The notes: generated by a model not told the origin, from the sequence alone. A stretch of 64,000 bases of DNA from an uncultured SAR86 cluster bacterium (GCA_902622845.1 CACNRI010000001.1:124001-188000), one strand, 5' to 3'. Positions 26,698-37,572 are shown, counted from the first letter of the stretch. Numbers and translations: made by a program.

Positions 26698-29517
26698 ATG
26701 AGTCAAATTAAATCTTTCGTTGATAGGCATATTGGTATTGGTGCTGATGACCAAAAAGATATGCTAAATTTCCTTGGTTACAAGGATATGCATGCATTTA
26801 TTGAGGATGTTGTACCTAAAAGTATATTAGAAGATGATTATTTAGATCTTGGTGGGGGATTATCAGAGATGGCGGCTCTGAAAAAGCTTGATAAAATTGC
26901 TAAACAAAATTCAGTCTTTAGATCTTATATTGGGCAGGGTTACTATGGAACGGTTACTCCTAAGGTCATTAAAAGAAATGTATTTGAAAATCCTGGATGG
27001 TATACCTCATATACTCCTTATCAAGCTGAGATTTCTCAAGGAAGATTAGAGGCGCTAATAAATTACCAAACAACTATCTGTGAGTTAACCTCAATGGAAA
27101 TAGCTAATGCATCTCTTCTTGATGAAGCTACAGCCGCAGCTGAAGCTATGATGCTAGCAAAAAGAGTATCGAAAAATAAATCTAATTATTTCTTTGTCGA
27201 TAAAAACTGTTTCAGGCAGACTATCTCCGTTCTTAAAACGAGGGCTAAGCCATTTGGTATTAAGCTTGAGATCGGAGATCCTCAAGATTTTAATGAAAAA
27301 GATTTTTTTGGAATTTTAATTCAATATCCAAACAAATTTGGAGAAATTAAAGATTTTTCAAGGCTTTCAGATTACTGTAAAAAAAATAAGTCCTTGCTAG
27401 TTTGTGCCACCGACCTTCTTGCCCTGACTCTTTTGAAACCTCCAGGAGAAATTGGTGCTGATATTGTTATAGGATCATCTCAAAGGTTTGGAGTCCCAAT
27501 GGGATTTGGAGGTCCGCATGCTGCATTTATGGCTACACATGAGAGTTTCCAAAGATCGATGCCTGGAAGAATTATTGGAGCATCTAAAGATGCTAGCGGG
27601 AATCTATCCTATAGGCTTGCACTTCAAACAAGAGAACAGCACATAAGGCGAGAAAAAGCCACTAGCAATATTTGCACTTCTCAAGCGCTACTAGCTGTGA
27701 TGGCTGGTTTTTTTGCAATTTATCATGGTCCAAATGGGTTGATAGGAATTGCAAATGATGTCCACAAAAAAACTCGTCAACTTTTTAATGCTCTTAAGGC
27801 AGGTGATCACGAAATTCTTAATAATAACTTTTTTGATACTCTTTCAATTCGCTTAAAAGGAGATATTCCGGAAATAAAAACTCGTCTACTCGATGCAAAA
27901 ATAAATATTAATTGGTTTGATAACAATTTGGTTAGTATTTCAATAGATGAGGCCACAACCTCAGATGACATTATTGATCTAGTCTTTGCGCTCTCAGGTA
28001 AGTCTATATTAAATGATTCCGAAGATGGTGGAGCTAGTCTTAATAAAGAAATAGTTAGATCCTCTGATTTTATGAAACAAGAGCGTTTTAATAAATATCA
28101 TTCTGAAACAGAGATGATGAGATACATTAAAAGACTATCTGATAAGGATATCGCACTCGATAGATCAATGATCCCACTTGGCTCTTGCACAATGAAATTA
28201 AACTCAGCTTCGGAAATGGCACCAGTAAGCTGGCCAGAATTTGCAAATATGCATCCATATTGTCCGATAGATCAAACAGAAGGTTATCAAATTCTTATTA
28301 AAGACTTAAGAGAAATGTTGTCGGGTATTACGGGATATTATGATATTTCACTTCAACCGAATGCTGGTTCTCAAGGAGAGTATGCAGGTCTCCTAGCAAT
28401 TGATGCATACCATAAAAATAATGGTGATGATAATAGGTCAATCTGCCTTATTCCAAGATCAGCACATGGTACTAATCCTGCCTCAGCAATGATGGTTGGA
28501 ATGAAAGTTGTCCCTGTTGAGTGTGATTCGGAAGGGAATATTGATCTTAAGGACTTAAAAGAAAAGGCATCTCTTCACAAAAGCAATTTATCAGCAATTA
28601 TGATCACATACCCTTCCACTCATGGTGTCTTTGAAAGTAATGTTAAAGAAGTTTGTAAAATTGTTCATGACCATGGAGGGTTAGTTTATATTGATGGAGC
28701 TAACTTGAATGCTCTTGTTGGAATTGCAAAGCCTGGAGAGTTTGGTGGTGATGTTTCTCATCTCAACTTGCATAAAACATTTTGCATTCCTCATGGCGGA
28801 GGTGGGCCTGGAGTCGGCCCGATAGGAGTTGTTGAAAAACTTAAAGATTTTATGCCTTCGCATCATGAAAATATTCAAAATGTGGGTCCTGTATCCTCAA
28901 CAGATTTTGGAAGTGCCAGCATTCTTCCAATTAGTTGGATGTATATTGCAATGATGGGATCAAAGGGTTTAAAGCAAGCCACGATGACTGCCATTTTAAG
29001 CGCAAATTATGTTGCAAAGCGCCTAAGCGATTACTACCAAATACTTTATAGAGGTGAGAACAACTTAATTGCTCACGAATGCATAATAGATGCAAGACCC
29101 TTTAAAGAGTCCTCAAATATTGATGTTGATGATATAGCCAAGAGGCTTATGGATTATGGTTTTCATGCTCCTACTATGTCCTGGCCAGTTGCAGGCACTC
29201 TTATGATTGAGCCTACTGAAAGTGAATCAAGAGAAGAATTAGATATATTCTGTGATGCTATGATTTCTATTAGGAAAGAAATAGAGGAAATTGAAAAGGG
29301 TAATGAGGATTCTGAAAGTAATGTTCTAAAAAATTCACCTCATACTGTAGAAGAACTTAGCAGTGATAATTGGAAACATAATTATTCTAGAGAAAAAGCT
29401 GCATATCCACTGGATTACTTAAAAGCAAGAAAGTATTGGCCGCCTGTAAAGAGGATAGACAACGTTTATGGTGATAAAAACCTATTTTGTACCTGTCCAG
29501 ATATGGACGAGTTTTAG
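26698..29517 (+). CDS. gcvP: Glycine dehydrogenase (P protein), single chain
   Basis: GQGYYGTVTPKVIKRNVFENPGWYTSYTPYQAEISQGRLEALINYQT; NLHKTFCIPHGGGGPG. Confidence 0.98.
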   Translation: MSQIKSFVDRHIGIGADDQKDMLNFLGYKDMHAFIEDVVPKSILEDDYLDLGGGLSEMAALKKLDKIAKQNSVFRSYIGQGYYGTVTPKVIKRNVFENPGWYTSYTPYQAEISQGRLEALINYQTTICELTSMEIANASLLDEATAAAEAMMLAKRVSKNKSNYFFVDKNCFRQTISVLKTRAKPFGIKLEIGDPQDFNEKDFFGILIQYPNKFGEIKDFSRLSDYCKKNKSLLVCATDLLALTLLKPPGEIGADIVIGSSQRFGVPMGFGGPHAAFMATHESFQRSMPGRIIGASKDASGNLSYRLALQTREQHIRREKATSNICTSQALLAVMAGFFAIYHGPNGLIGIANDVHKKTRQLFNALKAGDHEILNNNFFDTLSIRLKGDIPEIKTRLLDAKININWFDNNLVSISIDEATTSDDIIDLVFALSGKSILNDSEDGGASLNKEIVRSSDFMKQERFNKYHSETEMMRYIKRLSDKDIALDRSMIPLGSCTMKLNSASEMAPVSWPEFANMHPYCPIDQTEGYQILIKDLREMLSGITGYYDISLQPNAGSQGEYAGLLAIDAYHKNNGDDNRSICLIPRSAHGTNPASAMMVGMKVVPVECDSEGNIDLKDLKEKASLHKSNLSAIMITYPSTHGVFESNVKEVCKIVHDHGGLVYIDGANLNALVGIAKPGEFGGDVSHLNLHKTFCIPHGGGGPGVGPIGVVEKLKDFMPSHHENIQNVGPVSSTDFGSASILPISWMYIAMMGSKGLKQATMTAILSANYVAKRLSDYYQILYRGENNLIAHECIIDARPFKESSNIDVDDIAKRLMDYGFHAPTMSWPVAGTLMIEPTESESREELDIFCDAMISIRKEIEEIEKGNEDSESNVLKNSPHTVEELSSDNWKHNYSREKAAYPLDYLKARKYWPPVKRIDNVYGDKNLFCTCPDMDEF

Positions 29518-30185
29518 ATAGGTAAATCTATAATTTCCCAGCCAAGGTCCTTAGACACTCTAAGCAACTCACTATCTGGGTTAACCGCCACTGGTTTTTC
29601 TACTTTCTGCAAGAGAGGCATATCTAAGATTGAGTCAGAGTAAAAGGTTGTATCATTAAAATCTGAGAACCCGTTATTCTTCATCCATGCCTGCACATTT
29701 TTTAACTTTCCCTCTCCTAGCGAGGGAGGATCTTCTATTCTTCCGGTATAAATATTGTTTTCTTTTTCACATGTTGTGCATACAACATTTTTAAATTCTA
29801 ATCTTTTGGCAATTGGGCCAGCAATTATTGAAGTTGTTCCTGAAGCAAGAAGTAGCTCTTCATTTTTTTCGTAATGCTTATGAATTAACCTTAAGGCATA
29901 AATATTAATAGAGGGTTCAATAATCTCCTTCATAAAATCTGATCTAATGTCAGAAATATAGTCATCACTATTATCTTTAAGGTATTGAATAGTAAATTCA
30001 TAATAGTCTTTATAGTTAACATTACCTTCTCTAAACTTCTTCTGAAATTCAGCATTTTGTTCAAAATATTCTTCTCTTTTTATAAATCCTTTATTTATAA
30101 GATAATCCAGCCAGGAATGATCCGAGTTGCATTTAAGAATGGTATGATCTAAATCAAAAATTGCTAATTTTTTATTAACAGTCAT
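29514..30185 (-). CDS. HAD-superfamily hydrolase, IB family (SerB-like)
   Basis: KLAIFDLDHTIL; ASGTTSIIAGPIA; FYSDSILDMPLL. Confidence 0.9.
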   Translation of the reverse strand: MTVNKKLAIFDLDHTILKCNSDHSWLDYLINKGFIKREEYFEQNAEFQKKFREGNVNYKDYYEFTIQYLKDNSDDYISDIRSDFMKEIIEPSINIYALRLIHKHYEKNEELLLASGTTSIIAGPIAKRLEFKNVVCTTCEKENNIYTGRIEDPPSLGEGKLKNVQAWMKNNGFSDFNDTTFYSDSILDMPLLQKVEKPVAVNPDSELLRVSKDLGWEIIDLPI

Positions 30186-30672
30186 GGATATTAAAGAAAA
30201 AGGTTATCGTTTAAATGTTGGTATTATTGTAGCCAATTCAGATGGGAAATTGTTGTACTGTAAAAGAAAAAATTCCACCAACTGGCAATTTCCTCAAGGC
30301 GGTATAGATAAAAATGAGGACATATTTGATGCTGCGCTAAGAGAATTATTTGAAGAAGTTGGTATTGAAAAAAATAAAGTAAAGTTAATTAAAGAGTCTG
30401 ATAATTGGTATAAGTATGATCTTCCTAAAAAATATAAAAGAAATAGTTTTCTATGGGAAAGTTTTAAAGGCCAAAAGCAAAAATGGTTTTTGTTTAAGTT
30501 GATTGAAGAAACTAAGATTGATTTAAATAATGAGAATAACCCTGAATTTGATGAATTCAATTGGGTTGATTATTGGAAGCCTCTTGATGAAATAGTAGAT
30601 TTCAAAAGGGAAATTTATGAAAAAGTCCTAACTGAACTTGAGCCAGCATATAAGTCGGAGTTTAGCAAATAA
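30184..30672 (+). CDS. rppH: RNA pyrophosphohydrolase
   Basis: GYRLNVGIIVANSDGKLLYCKRKNS.NWQFPQGGID...ALRELFEEVGI Nudix box. Confidence 0.95.
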   Translation: MDIKEKGYRLNVGIIVANSDGKLLYCKRKNSTNWQFPQGGIDKNEDIFDAALRELFEEVGIEKNKVKLIKESDNWYKYDLPKKYKRNSFLWESFKGQKQKWFLFKLIEETKIDLNNENNPEFDEFNWVDYWKPLDEIVDFKREIYEKVLTELEPAYKSEFSK

Positions 30673-31454
30673 TGGAAATACTTATCTATATTATTCTTGG
30701 TTTATTTGTAGGTGTCCTTGCTGGAGTATTTGGAATTGGTGGTGGTGTAATTATTGTTCCAGCATTGCTATTTGTTCTTACTTATCTTGGATATGAGTCT
30801 GATCTACTAATACATATTTGTGTTGCAACATCACTTGGAACTATATTCTTTACTGCATTTGCATCTGCATTTGCTCACAATAAAAAAGGTAGTGTTGATT
30901 GGAGTTTTTGGCGCAAACTTTCCATTGGTATTGCTCTTGGTTCTTATTTAGGCTCAGTATTATCAATATCTATAGAAGCCTCAACTTTAAAAGTAATTAT
31001 AGGCATCTCATACCTTCTTATTGCTCTTCAAATACTTATTAATGTTAATATGCCAGCAAGAAATCTTAAGCCTTCCTTTGGCACTATCCTGTATGGCACA
31101 GGTACTGGAGCTGCATCATCAATACTAGGAATTGGCGGTGGGAGTTTCACTGTTCCATATTTAAATTATGCTGGTTTAAAAATGGTTAATAGTATAGGAA
31201 CAGCATCGGCTTGCGGAGTAATAATTTCTTTGTTTGCATCTCTTGGTTTTATTTTAAGTGGACTTGGGGAAGATCAAGCATTGGAGAAATCTATTGGTTT
31301 AATTTACTGGCCTGCTTTACTAGGGATTTCTTTGGGTAGTCTATTTAGTGCTCAAGCTGGTGTTTATCTGGCTCACAAGATAAGTGAGAAATTATTAAAA
31401 GTTCTTTTTAGTATTTTTATTCTCTCAGTAAGCTACTATATGCTTTTTATATGA
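30672..31454 (+). CDS. TSUP-family sulfite exporter TauE/SafE-like membrane protein
   Basis: VGVLAGVFGIGGGVIIVPAL; ASSILGIGGGSFTVPYL. Confidence 0.93.
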   Translation: MEILIYIILGLFVGVLAGVFGIGGGVIIVPALLFVLTYLGYESDLLIHICVATSLGTIFFTAFASAFAHNKKGSVDWSFWRKLSIGIALGSYLGSVLSISIEASTLKVIIGISYLLIALQILINVNMPARNLKPSFGTILYGTGTGAASSILGIGGGSFTVPYLNYAGLKMVNSIGTASACGVIISLFASLGFILSGLGEDQALEKSIGLIYWPALLGISLGSLFSAQAGVYLAHKISEKLLKVLFSIFILSVSYYMLFI

Positions 31455-32260
31455 TTATTGAATTATCAGACTTCTTCAACAACCCAAGCCTGGTCTCTGT
31501 TGGGAGTATATCTATTCAGTACTATGCAATTACATGGATTCTTTCAGCAATATTTATTTATCTTCATCTTGCAAATAACTCGATCACAAAAGAAATTGGT
31601 ATTTCTAAAGAAAAGGCAAATGATCTCGTCTTTTTATATGGATTAATATTTGGAGCAATGATTGGTGGAAGAATTGGCTATATGCTTTTTTATGGATTTG
31701 ATCAGCTTATAAATAATCCTCTCAAGCTATTCTACATTTGGGAGGGTGGTCTTTCCTTCCACGGAGGGCTACTTGGTGTAATCATCTCGATGTTTATTTT
31801 TTCAAAACAAAATAGGATTAACTTTATAAGACTTCTAGACTCTGCGGCTCTAAGTATGCCTATAGGTCTATGCTTAGTTAGGATTGGTAACTTTTTAAAT
31901 GGTGAACTTTATGGAAGAGCTACAGATGGAAGTTGGGGGTTCATTTTCCCAACTGATCCATTTGGCCTTACAAGACATCCTTCACAACTCTATGAATCTT
32001 TTGGTGAAGGCCCTTTGCTATTTATCCTATTAATGATTGTAAATAAATACACAAAAAAAAGAGGGTTAGTTGCTGGATCTTTTCTGTTTTTTTATGGAAG
32101 TATAAGATTTTTTATAGAGAATTTTAGGCAGCCAGACTCACATCTAGGTTTTGTTTTTTCTGATTTTCTTACAATGGGTCAACTTTTATGTATTCCTATG
32201 ATCCTTATTGGTTTAATATTCATAGTTACTTTTAAAAATAAAAATGAAATCATATCTTAA
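31451..32260 (+). CDS. lgt: Prolipoprotein diacylglyceryl transferase
   Basis: WEGGLSFHGGLLGV; RIGNFLNGELYGR; HPSQLYESFGEG. Confidence 0.97.
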   Translation: MIIELSDFFNNPSLVSVGSISIQYYAITWILSAIFIYLHLANNSITKEIGISKEKANDLVFLYGLIFGAMIGGRIGYMLFYGFDQLINNPLKLFYIWEGGLSFHGGLLGVIISMFIFSKQNRINFIRLLDSAALSMPIGLCLVRIGNFLNGELYGRATDGSWGFIFPTDPFGLTRHPSQLYESFGEGPLLFILLMIVNKYTKKRGLVAGSFLFFYGSIRFFIENFRQPDSHLGFVFSDFLTMGQLLCIPMILIGLIFIVTFKNKNEIIS

Positions 32261-33110
32261 TCTGCTGTCTTACATTTTAGAAAATGGAGAAAAGCGTGAA
32301 GACAGAACCAATGTCGGAACTATTTCTTCATTTGGGCATCAACTTAAATTTGATTTAAGGGATGGATTCCCTGCAGTGACCACAAAAAAACTCGCATGGA
32401 AGGGTGTCGTGTCTGAGCTTATTTGGTTTCTAGAGGGTTCTGACGATGAAAGAAGACTAGCGGAGATAAGATATAACAAAAACAGAGATGAATTAACCGA
32501 TATAGATAAATACCCTACTATTTGGACAGATAATGCAGATAATCAAGGAAAAAATTTAGGATATGAAAATTCATCATTGGTAAAAAAGCTTGGTCCGGTA
32601 TATGGAGTTCAATGGAGAAAGTGGGGTGATAAAGACCAAATTCAAGAACTCTTAGACTCCCTTAAAAATAACCCGACCAGCAGAAGACATATTCTAAGTG
32701 CTTGGAATGTGGCGATGATAGATAAAATGGCTCTTCCTCCATGCCATCTATTAGCGCAATTCTATGTCTCTAGCGACCAAAGTTTAGATTGCCACATGTA
32801 TCAAAGAAGTGCTGATATGTTCCTTGGAGTACCATTTAATATTGCTAGCTATTCTTTACTTATGCATGTTCTTGGAAAGATATTGGGCCTTAAACCGAGA
32901 TACTTCATTCATTCCTTTGGTGACGCTCACATTTATCTAAACTCGGTTGATCAAGTAAAAGAGCAAATAAAAAGAGACCCAAGACCACTCCCTAAACTAA
33001 CATTCCCAGAAATAAATAGTTTAGAGGATTTAAAAAGTTTAAACCTTGATGATTTTATTCTTGATGGATATGATCCCCATCCTGCTATTAAAGCAAAAAT
33101 GGCTATCTAG
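32244..33110 (+). CDS. thyA: Thymidylate synthase
   Basis: REDRTNVGTISSFGHQLKFDLRDGFPAVTTKK; LPPCHLLAQFYV; YQRSADMFLGVPFNIASY. Confidence 0.98.
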   Translation: MKSYLNLLSYILENGEKREDRTNVGTISSFGHQLKFDLRDGFPAVTTKKLAWKGVVSELIWFLEGSDDERRLAEIRYNKNRDELTDIDKYPTIWTDNADNQGKNLGYENSSLVKKLGPVYGVQWRKWGDKDQIQELLDSLKNNPTSRRHILSAWNVAMIDKMALPPCHLLAQFYVSSDQSLDCHMYQRSADMFLGVPFNIASYSLLMHVLGKILGLKPRYFIHSFGDAHIYLNSVDQVKEQIKRDPRPLPKLTFPEINSLEDLKSLNLDDFILDGYDPHPAIKAKMAI

Positions 33111-33113
33111 GTA

Positions 33114-34529
33114 TTACCCTTGATTTTGAATATAGTCTCTTCTTAACGCTAGATTTTTGACTCGAATTTCCTCGTTTTCAGTATATTTAATCCAACTATT
33201 TGCTGTCTTTTTAATCTTCTTATCATCGTCACGAGCAGCAATCCTAAATTCTTTTTTGGCTTGATCAAAATTTTGAAGCTCAAAGTGTGCTTGTCCTAAA
33301 GTTAATCTTGCTTGTGACGCATTTTTTACTTTCCCCTTTTTAAGACCTTGCTCAATAGCATTAACAGCTTCTTCTAATTTATCTTCCGAAAGATAAAGAC
33401 TCCCCAAGATTATAAATGTTTGTCCATCCTTAGCTATTTTTGCAGCTTTCTCCATTATAGGTATTGCAAGCTCTATTTCCTGAGCCATTCTCCATGCATC
33501 TGCTAGTAGTTTCAGATTTTTTTCATTATCTTTTACGACAGGAACAATTTTCTCTTCTTTTGTTTTCTCATCAATGACTGGTACTTTTTTAACTCTTCCA
33601 GCTTCTAAAACTTTTGCAGCCCAATATGGATTATTATTTAAAAGAAGTAGTTGGGTTAAAGCGAGGTACTCCGATTCTTTATCGAGTAAATCTTTTTGGT
33701 AAGCTGCATTAAGAGTAATCATGTAATCCAGCTCTCTATTAAGTTGTCCATAAATTCCGCCAAGTTGAATAAAGTACATCTTTTTAGGATATAAATTTAC
33801 CAAAATCTCATATATATCTAACTGCTTATACAGAGATTCTTCTTTTCCAATCCTGGATTGAAGTTCGCTGTAACATGCTGCCATTAAAACATACCAATTT
33901 TCTTTTGGTTTGTACTCTTCAATCTCAGCAGTCTTGACGGCACTTAACATACTTTCAAGAGCTTTTTCATAATAATCCAGCTTTTCACTTTCAGATTTCT
34001 TATCTGATCCAAGTTGAAAATACGCTTGGCCTAAAAGAGACCAACCTTGAGCAGTGATGACTTCTACTTCTTGCATCCACTGAAGAAGAACTTTTACACC
34101 CTCTTCGTAATCTTCATTAACAAAGTTAAGTTGAGCAAGTGTATACAAAGAGGCAACTCTTAATGGGATTGTTGATTCTGGTTCAGCTAATAGGTTTCTA
34201 TATGCCCTCATTGCATCAGAGAATCTTTCTTCTGAAAAATAAACGTATCCCCAGTAATTCCACATAACAGATCTGTCATAGCTTCTTAGGCTATCCTTTT
34301 TATCTAATAGCTCATTGAGGATCTCTTTTACAGTTTCGAAATCAGGATCTTCTTTACCTTCTTCATCAACTCTTTCAAGAGCCTCTACTACTTTAACAAT
34401 CTTTTTTGCAGTTGATGTTTGAAGTGCTCTAGCTTTTTTATATGTTACTTTCTGATCTTGTGCTCCCAGATCAAAGGGCACCGTAACTAAACTAAAAACA
34501 AATAATAGAGATAAAATTCTTAAAAACAT
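33114..34529 (-). CDS. Tetratricopeptide repeat protein of the TonB cluster
   Basis: Signal peptide and TPR-like repeats; downstream of tonB/exbD/exbB. Confidence 0.85.
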   Translation of the reverse strand: MFLRILSLLFVFSLVTVPFDLGAQDQKVTYKKARALQTSTAKKIVKVVEALERVDEEGKEDPDFETVKEILNELLDKKDSLRSYDRSVMWNYWGYVYFSEERFSDAMRAYRNLLAEPESTIPLRVASLYTLAQLNFVNEDYEEGVKVLLQWMQEVEVITAQGWSLLGQAYFQLGSDKKSESEKLDYYEKALESMLSAVKTAEIEEYKPKENWYVLMAACYSELQSRIGKEESLYKQLDIYEILVNLYPKKMYFIQLGGIYGQLNRELDYMITLNAAYQKDLLDKESEYLALTQLLLLNNNPYWAAKVLEAGRVKKVPVIDEKTKEEKIVPVVKDNEKNLKLLADAWRMAQEIELAIPIMEKAAKIAKDGQTFIILGSLYLSEDKLEEAVNAIEQGLKKGKVKNASQARLTLGQAHFELQNFDQAKKEFRIAARDDDKKIKKTANSWIKYTENEEIRVKNLALRRDYIQNQG

Positions 34530-34531
34530 AT

Positions 34532-35224
34532 TTATGAGTCTTCCATTATAAATGTAAATTTGTGTTGAACTCCCTCAACCCTAACAGCCTTACCATCTAC
34601 TATTTTTGGTTTATATTTTAACTTAAGTGCTGCTCTGGAAGATGCCGAATTAAAAATTGAACATGGTCTCAATTGTGCCTCGGGATCATTTGGATTTTTC
34701 GATGTGCAATAACCCTCAACAGGAACTACATCTTCAATTGTTCCTGACTCAGTTATTGTAAAAGCAACTATCGCAAATCCCATAGTGCCTCGCTCTTGAG
34801 CTCTTCTTGGGTATTGTGGTTGAATTTTGAAAAGAGGTATATACTCTCCGTCTCTAAAAAAGCTTCCACCTGCTGTAAATTTTGCCTTGGGCTTTGGAAT
34901 ATTAACGTCAATTCCAGTAGTTGGTTGAAGATCTACTTCTGGTTGTGCGATATCTTCAGGTTGCTCCTCAGGTTCCTCGGGTTTATCTACATCATCCATA
35001 AAAGTATCTATTTCTCTTTCAGGCATTACGATATCTGCCAACTTAACAGATTTATCTTCCTTTAATCCACTGTCTCCAAGTGAAATGAGAGCAACCATTA
35101 AAACGAATAGAAATAAAGTTGTTGTTACTGATAGAACTAAAACAGCAAAGTATTTATTAATTTCAAATAGCTTAATGTAGGCAACTTTAATTGGAATGAA
35201 AATATTAGATAATAATCCACTCAT
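34532..35224 (-). CDS. tonB: TonB family energy transducer
   Basis: N-terminal TM, proline/acidic linker, PQYPRRAQERGTMGFAIVAFTITESGTIEDV; start placed at MSGLLSN (35224). Confidence 0.92.
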   Translation of the reverse strand: MSGLLSNIFIPIKVAYIKLFEINKYFAVLVLSVTTTLFLFVLMVALISLGDSGLKEDKSVKLADIVMPEREIDTFMDDVDKPEEPEEQPEDIAQPEVDLQPTTGIDVNIPKPKAKFTAGGSFFRDGEYIPLFKIQPQYPRRAQERGTMGFAIVAFTITESGTIEDVVPVEGYCTSKNPNDPEAQLRPCSIFNSASSRAALKLKYKPKIVDGKAVRVEGVQHKFTFIMEDS

Positions 35225-35231
35225 AAAAAAC

Positions 35232-35642
35232 CTACTTTGGTTCGGAAGCAAGAGATATTGCTGTAACACCGGCTTCCCTTGCACCATCCATAACTTTTAT
35301 TATGGTATCAGCAACTGCTTTTTCGTCCGCCTGAATTACTACGGAGCCCTGAGGATTATCAGCCAAAAGCTTTACAACATTAGCTTTAACTTGTCTTACA
35401 TCAATCCTTCTTCCATCCATCCAGACTTCTCCGGTTGGGCCAACCGCAATAAGAATAGCTGCATTTTCTTGAGTTTCAGCTGTGTCTGAATCAGGCCTAT
35501 TTATTTCTAAACCAGGCTCTTTAATAAAGTTTGCAGTAACAATAAAAAATATCAGCATTATAAAAACCACATCCAACATTGGGGTGATATTAATTTCGCT
35601 TTCTTCCTCTTGAACTGCTGTAGATATTGCGTTTCTTCTCAC
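35232..35642 (-). CDS. exbD: ExbD/TolR biopolymer transporter
   Basis: EEESEINITPMLDVVFIMLIFFIVTANF. Confidence 0.95.
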   Translation of the reverse strand: MRRNAISTAVQEEESEINITPMLDVVFIMLIFFIVTANFIKEPGLEINRPDSDTAETQENAAILIAVGPTGEVWMDGRRIDVRQVKANVVKLLADNPQGSVVIQADEKAVADTIIKVMDGAREAGVTAISLASEPK

Positions 35643-35653
35643 TTTAACCTCTC

Positions 35654-36181
35654 CTAAACTCTTTTAATTCTTTCTTCAAGAATTCCATTATGTCTCTCGC
35701 TCACACTTGATATATAAATCATTGCAAAAATTCCCGATAGAGATACGACCATACCTGCCATAGTTGGAAGAGTTGCCTTAGAAACTCCACCAGCCATTGC
35801 TCTCGCATCACCACCCCCACTGAAGGCCATTACCTGGAAAACCTCAATCATTCCGGTCACTGTTCCCAACAAACCAAATAATGGAGCAAGCGCAATGCAG
35901 GTTTTTATAAGTGTCGTATTCCTGTTTATAGAAGATTTTGCTTCTGCTAAAAACTTTTCTCTAATTTGTAATGCGTGCCATGAAGTTTTATCAGTTCTTG
36001 AATCCCATTTGGAAACAAGAGAATCTAAAAATACATTATGCCCATGTGAAAGATAATATATTCTCTCGAATATTAAAGCCCACATTAGAAGTACCAACAA
36101 TGCTATTAACCAAAGCACGCTTCCACCGGCTTCCATGAAGTCTCTGATGGAAATGAAAGTTTCAGTTATAGCGTAAATCAT
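35654..36181 (-). CDS. exbB: ExbB/TolQ proton channel protein
   Basis: IALAPLFGLLGTVTGMIEVFQVMA...GGVSKATLPTMAGMVVSLSG. Confidence 0.95.
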   Translation of the reverse strand: MIYAITETFISIRDFMEAGGSVLWLIALLVLLMWALIFERIYYLSHGHNVFLDSLVSKWDSRTDKTSWHALQIREKFLAEAKSSINRNTTLIKTCIALAPLFGLLGTVTGMIEVFQVMAFSGGGDARAMAGGVSKATLPTMAGMVVSLSGIFAMIYISSVSERHNGILEERIKRV

Positions 36182-37572
36182 TATTTACTTTCTGCTCTTT
36201 CAGCTAAGATTCCAGTACTTTGCTCCTCAAGAACACCTACAATCTCACGCGCAGATGAGTTTGCAAATGAATGAAGTAAAGTTGTTGGAATAGCAACAAG
36301 TAATCCAAGAACTGTGGTGACAAGGGCCTGCGATATTCCGCCAGCCATTAGTTTTGGATCGCCCGTTCCGTAAAGAGTAATTTGTTGGAAAGTAACAATC
36401 ATACCTGTAACTGTTCCAAGGAGTCCTGCTAGTGGAGCGACAACAGAAATAATCTTTACGACACCAATATATCTTTCGATATCAGGCCTTTCAGCCATGA
36501 TAGCCTCTGCGAGCTTTAACTCTAGTGTGTCTATATCTTTTGAGAAATGTTCTTCCCCGACTTTTAAGACTCTTCCAAGTGGATTGTTAGAGTTAAGAGC
36601 TTTAGATTTTGATTGTTTCCTTACTGCTCTACCAGTTACATATAAAACATATAATTTATATAAAGCTAAAAGAGTCCCTAAAAGACCAACGAAAACAATC
36701 GCGTAACCGATCTCTCTTCCTTGAGCCAATCTTTCAGTTAAGCTTGGTGTTTGAATTAAATTTGCAAGAAGACTTCCTCCTGTAGGCCCAGTGGGATCGA
36801 TACCAAAAGTTACTTGCTCGCTCGCTGCTGCTGAAGCAATATTTTTAGCTGTTCTTGTATACCTTCCTTCAGGCTGCCTTGGCAAAAATGCGTATTGTCC
36901 TTTAGAAGCTGCAAATTCTAAATATTTTCCATCGCAAACAGCATTAAAAAGTCCTACTCGGACAACATCACAATCAGAAGTTTCACCATCTACATCTATC
37001 ACACTTGCCTGAAAAGATGCAATTTCTCCACCCGCAATCATTTCTCTTTGAAGCTCATACCAAAGACCTTCAATTTCTCTAATTGTTGGCAGCTCTGTTG
37101 TCTCCGACATTTTGGCTGTCAGGTCATTTAAGAAATTAACTCTTTCAGTGCCAAATTGAGCGGATGATAATGAGCCAGTAAACTGAACTGCAGCCTCACC
37201 TGAAGCACTTTGAAGATGTCCAAATAATTCTACAAGTGAACCTAGTTCTTTTTTATAAGCTTCCTCTTTCACTCTTAAGATTTCTTCATTCTTCTTATAT
37301 TCAGCTTCGAGCTGATCTGCAATTCTTTCTTGTCTCGCAAGCTCTCTTTTTTCAGCAGCAAGGATAGATGCTTGCTGGTTCTTATTAGCTAAAAACTCAG
37401 CTTCCCTTTGGGCATTTTCTGATTGTTCTCTGACTTGGCCTTCTTTTACCAATTCAAGAAGTTGCTGAACTGTTGATGGCGCTTCACCATCAGTAGCTTC
37501 TTCTTGAGCCACTAATGTGTAGCTAGTCGAGATTAAGAGAGCAAAAATATATAATCTTAAAGATTTCATCAT
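36181..37572 (-). CDS. MotA/TolQ/ExbB family protein, TtpC-like
   Basis: Long periplasmic coiled-coil N-terminus plus VAPLAGLLGTVTGMIVTFQQITLYGTGDPKLMAGGISQALVTTVLGL. Confidence 0.92.
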   Translation of the reverse strand: MMKSLRLYIFALLISTSYTLVAQEEATDGEAPSTVQQLLELVKEGQVREQSENAQREAEFLANKNQQASILAAEKRELARQERIADQLEAEYKKNEEILRVKEEAYKKELGSLVELFGHLQSASGEAAVQFTGSLSSAQFGTERVNFLNDLTAKMSETTELPTIREIEGLWYELQREMIAGGEIASFQASVIDVDGETSDCDVVRVGLFNAVCDGKYLEFAASKGQYAFLPRQPEGRYTRTAKNIASAAASEQVTFGIDPTGPTGGSLLANLIQTPSLTERLAQGREIGYAIVFVGLLGTLLALYKLYVLYVTGRAVRKQSKSKALNSNNPLGRVLKVGEEHFSKDIDTLELKLAEAIMAERPDIERYIGVVKIISVVAPLAGLLGTVTGMIVTFQQITLYGTGDPKLMAGGISQALVTTVLGLLVAIPTTLLHSFANSSAREIVGVLEEQSTGILAERAESK

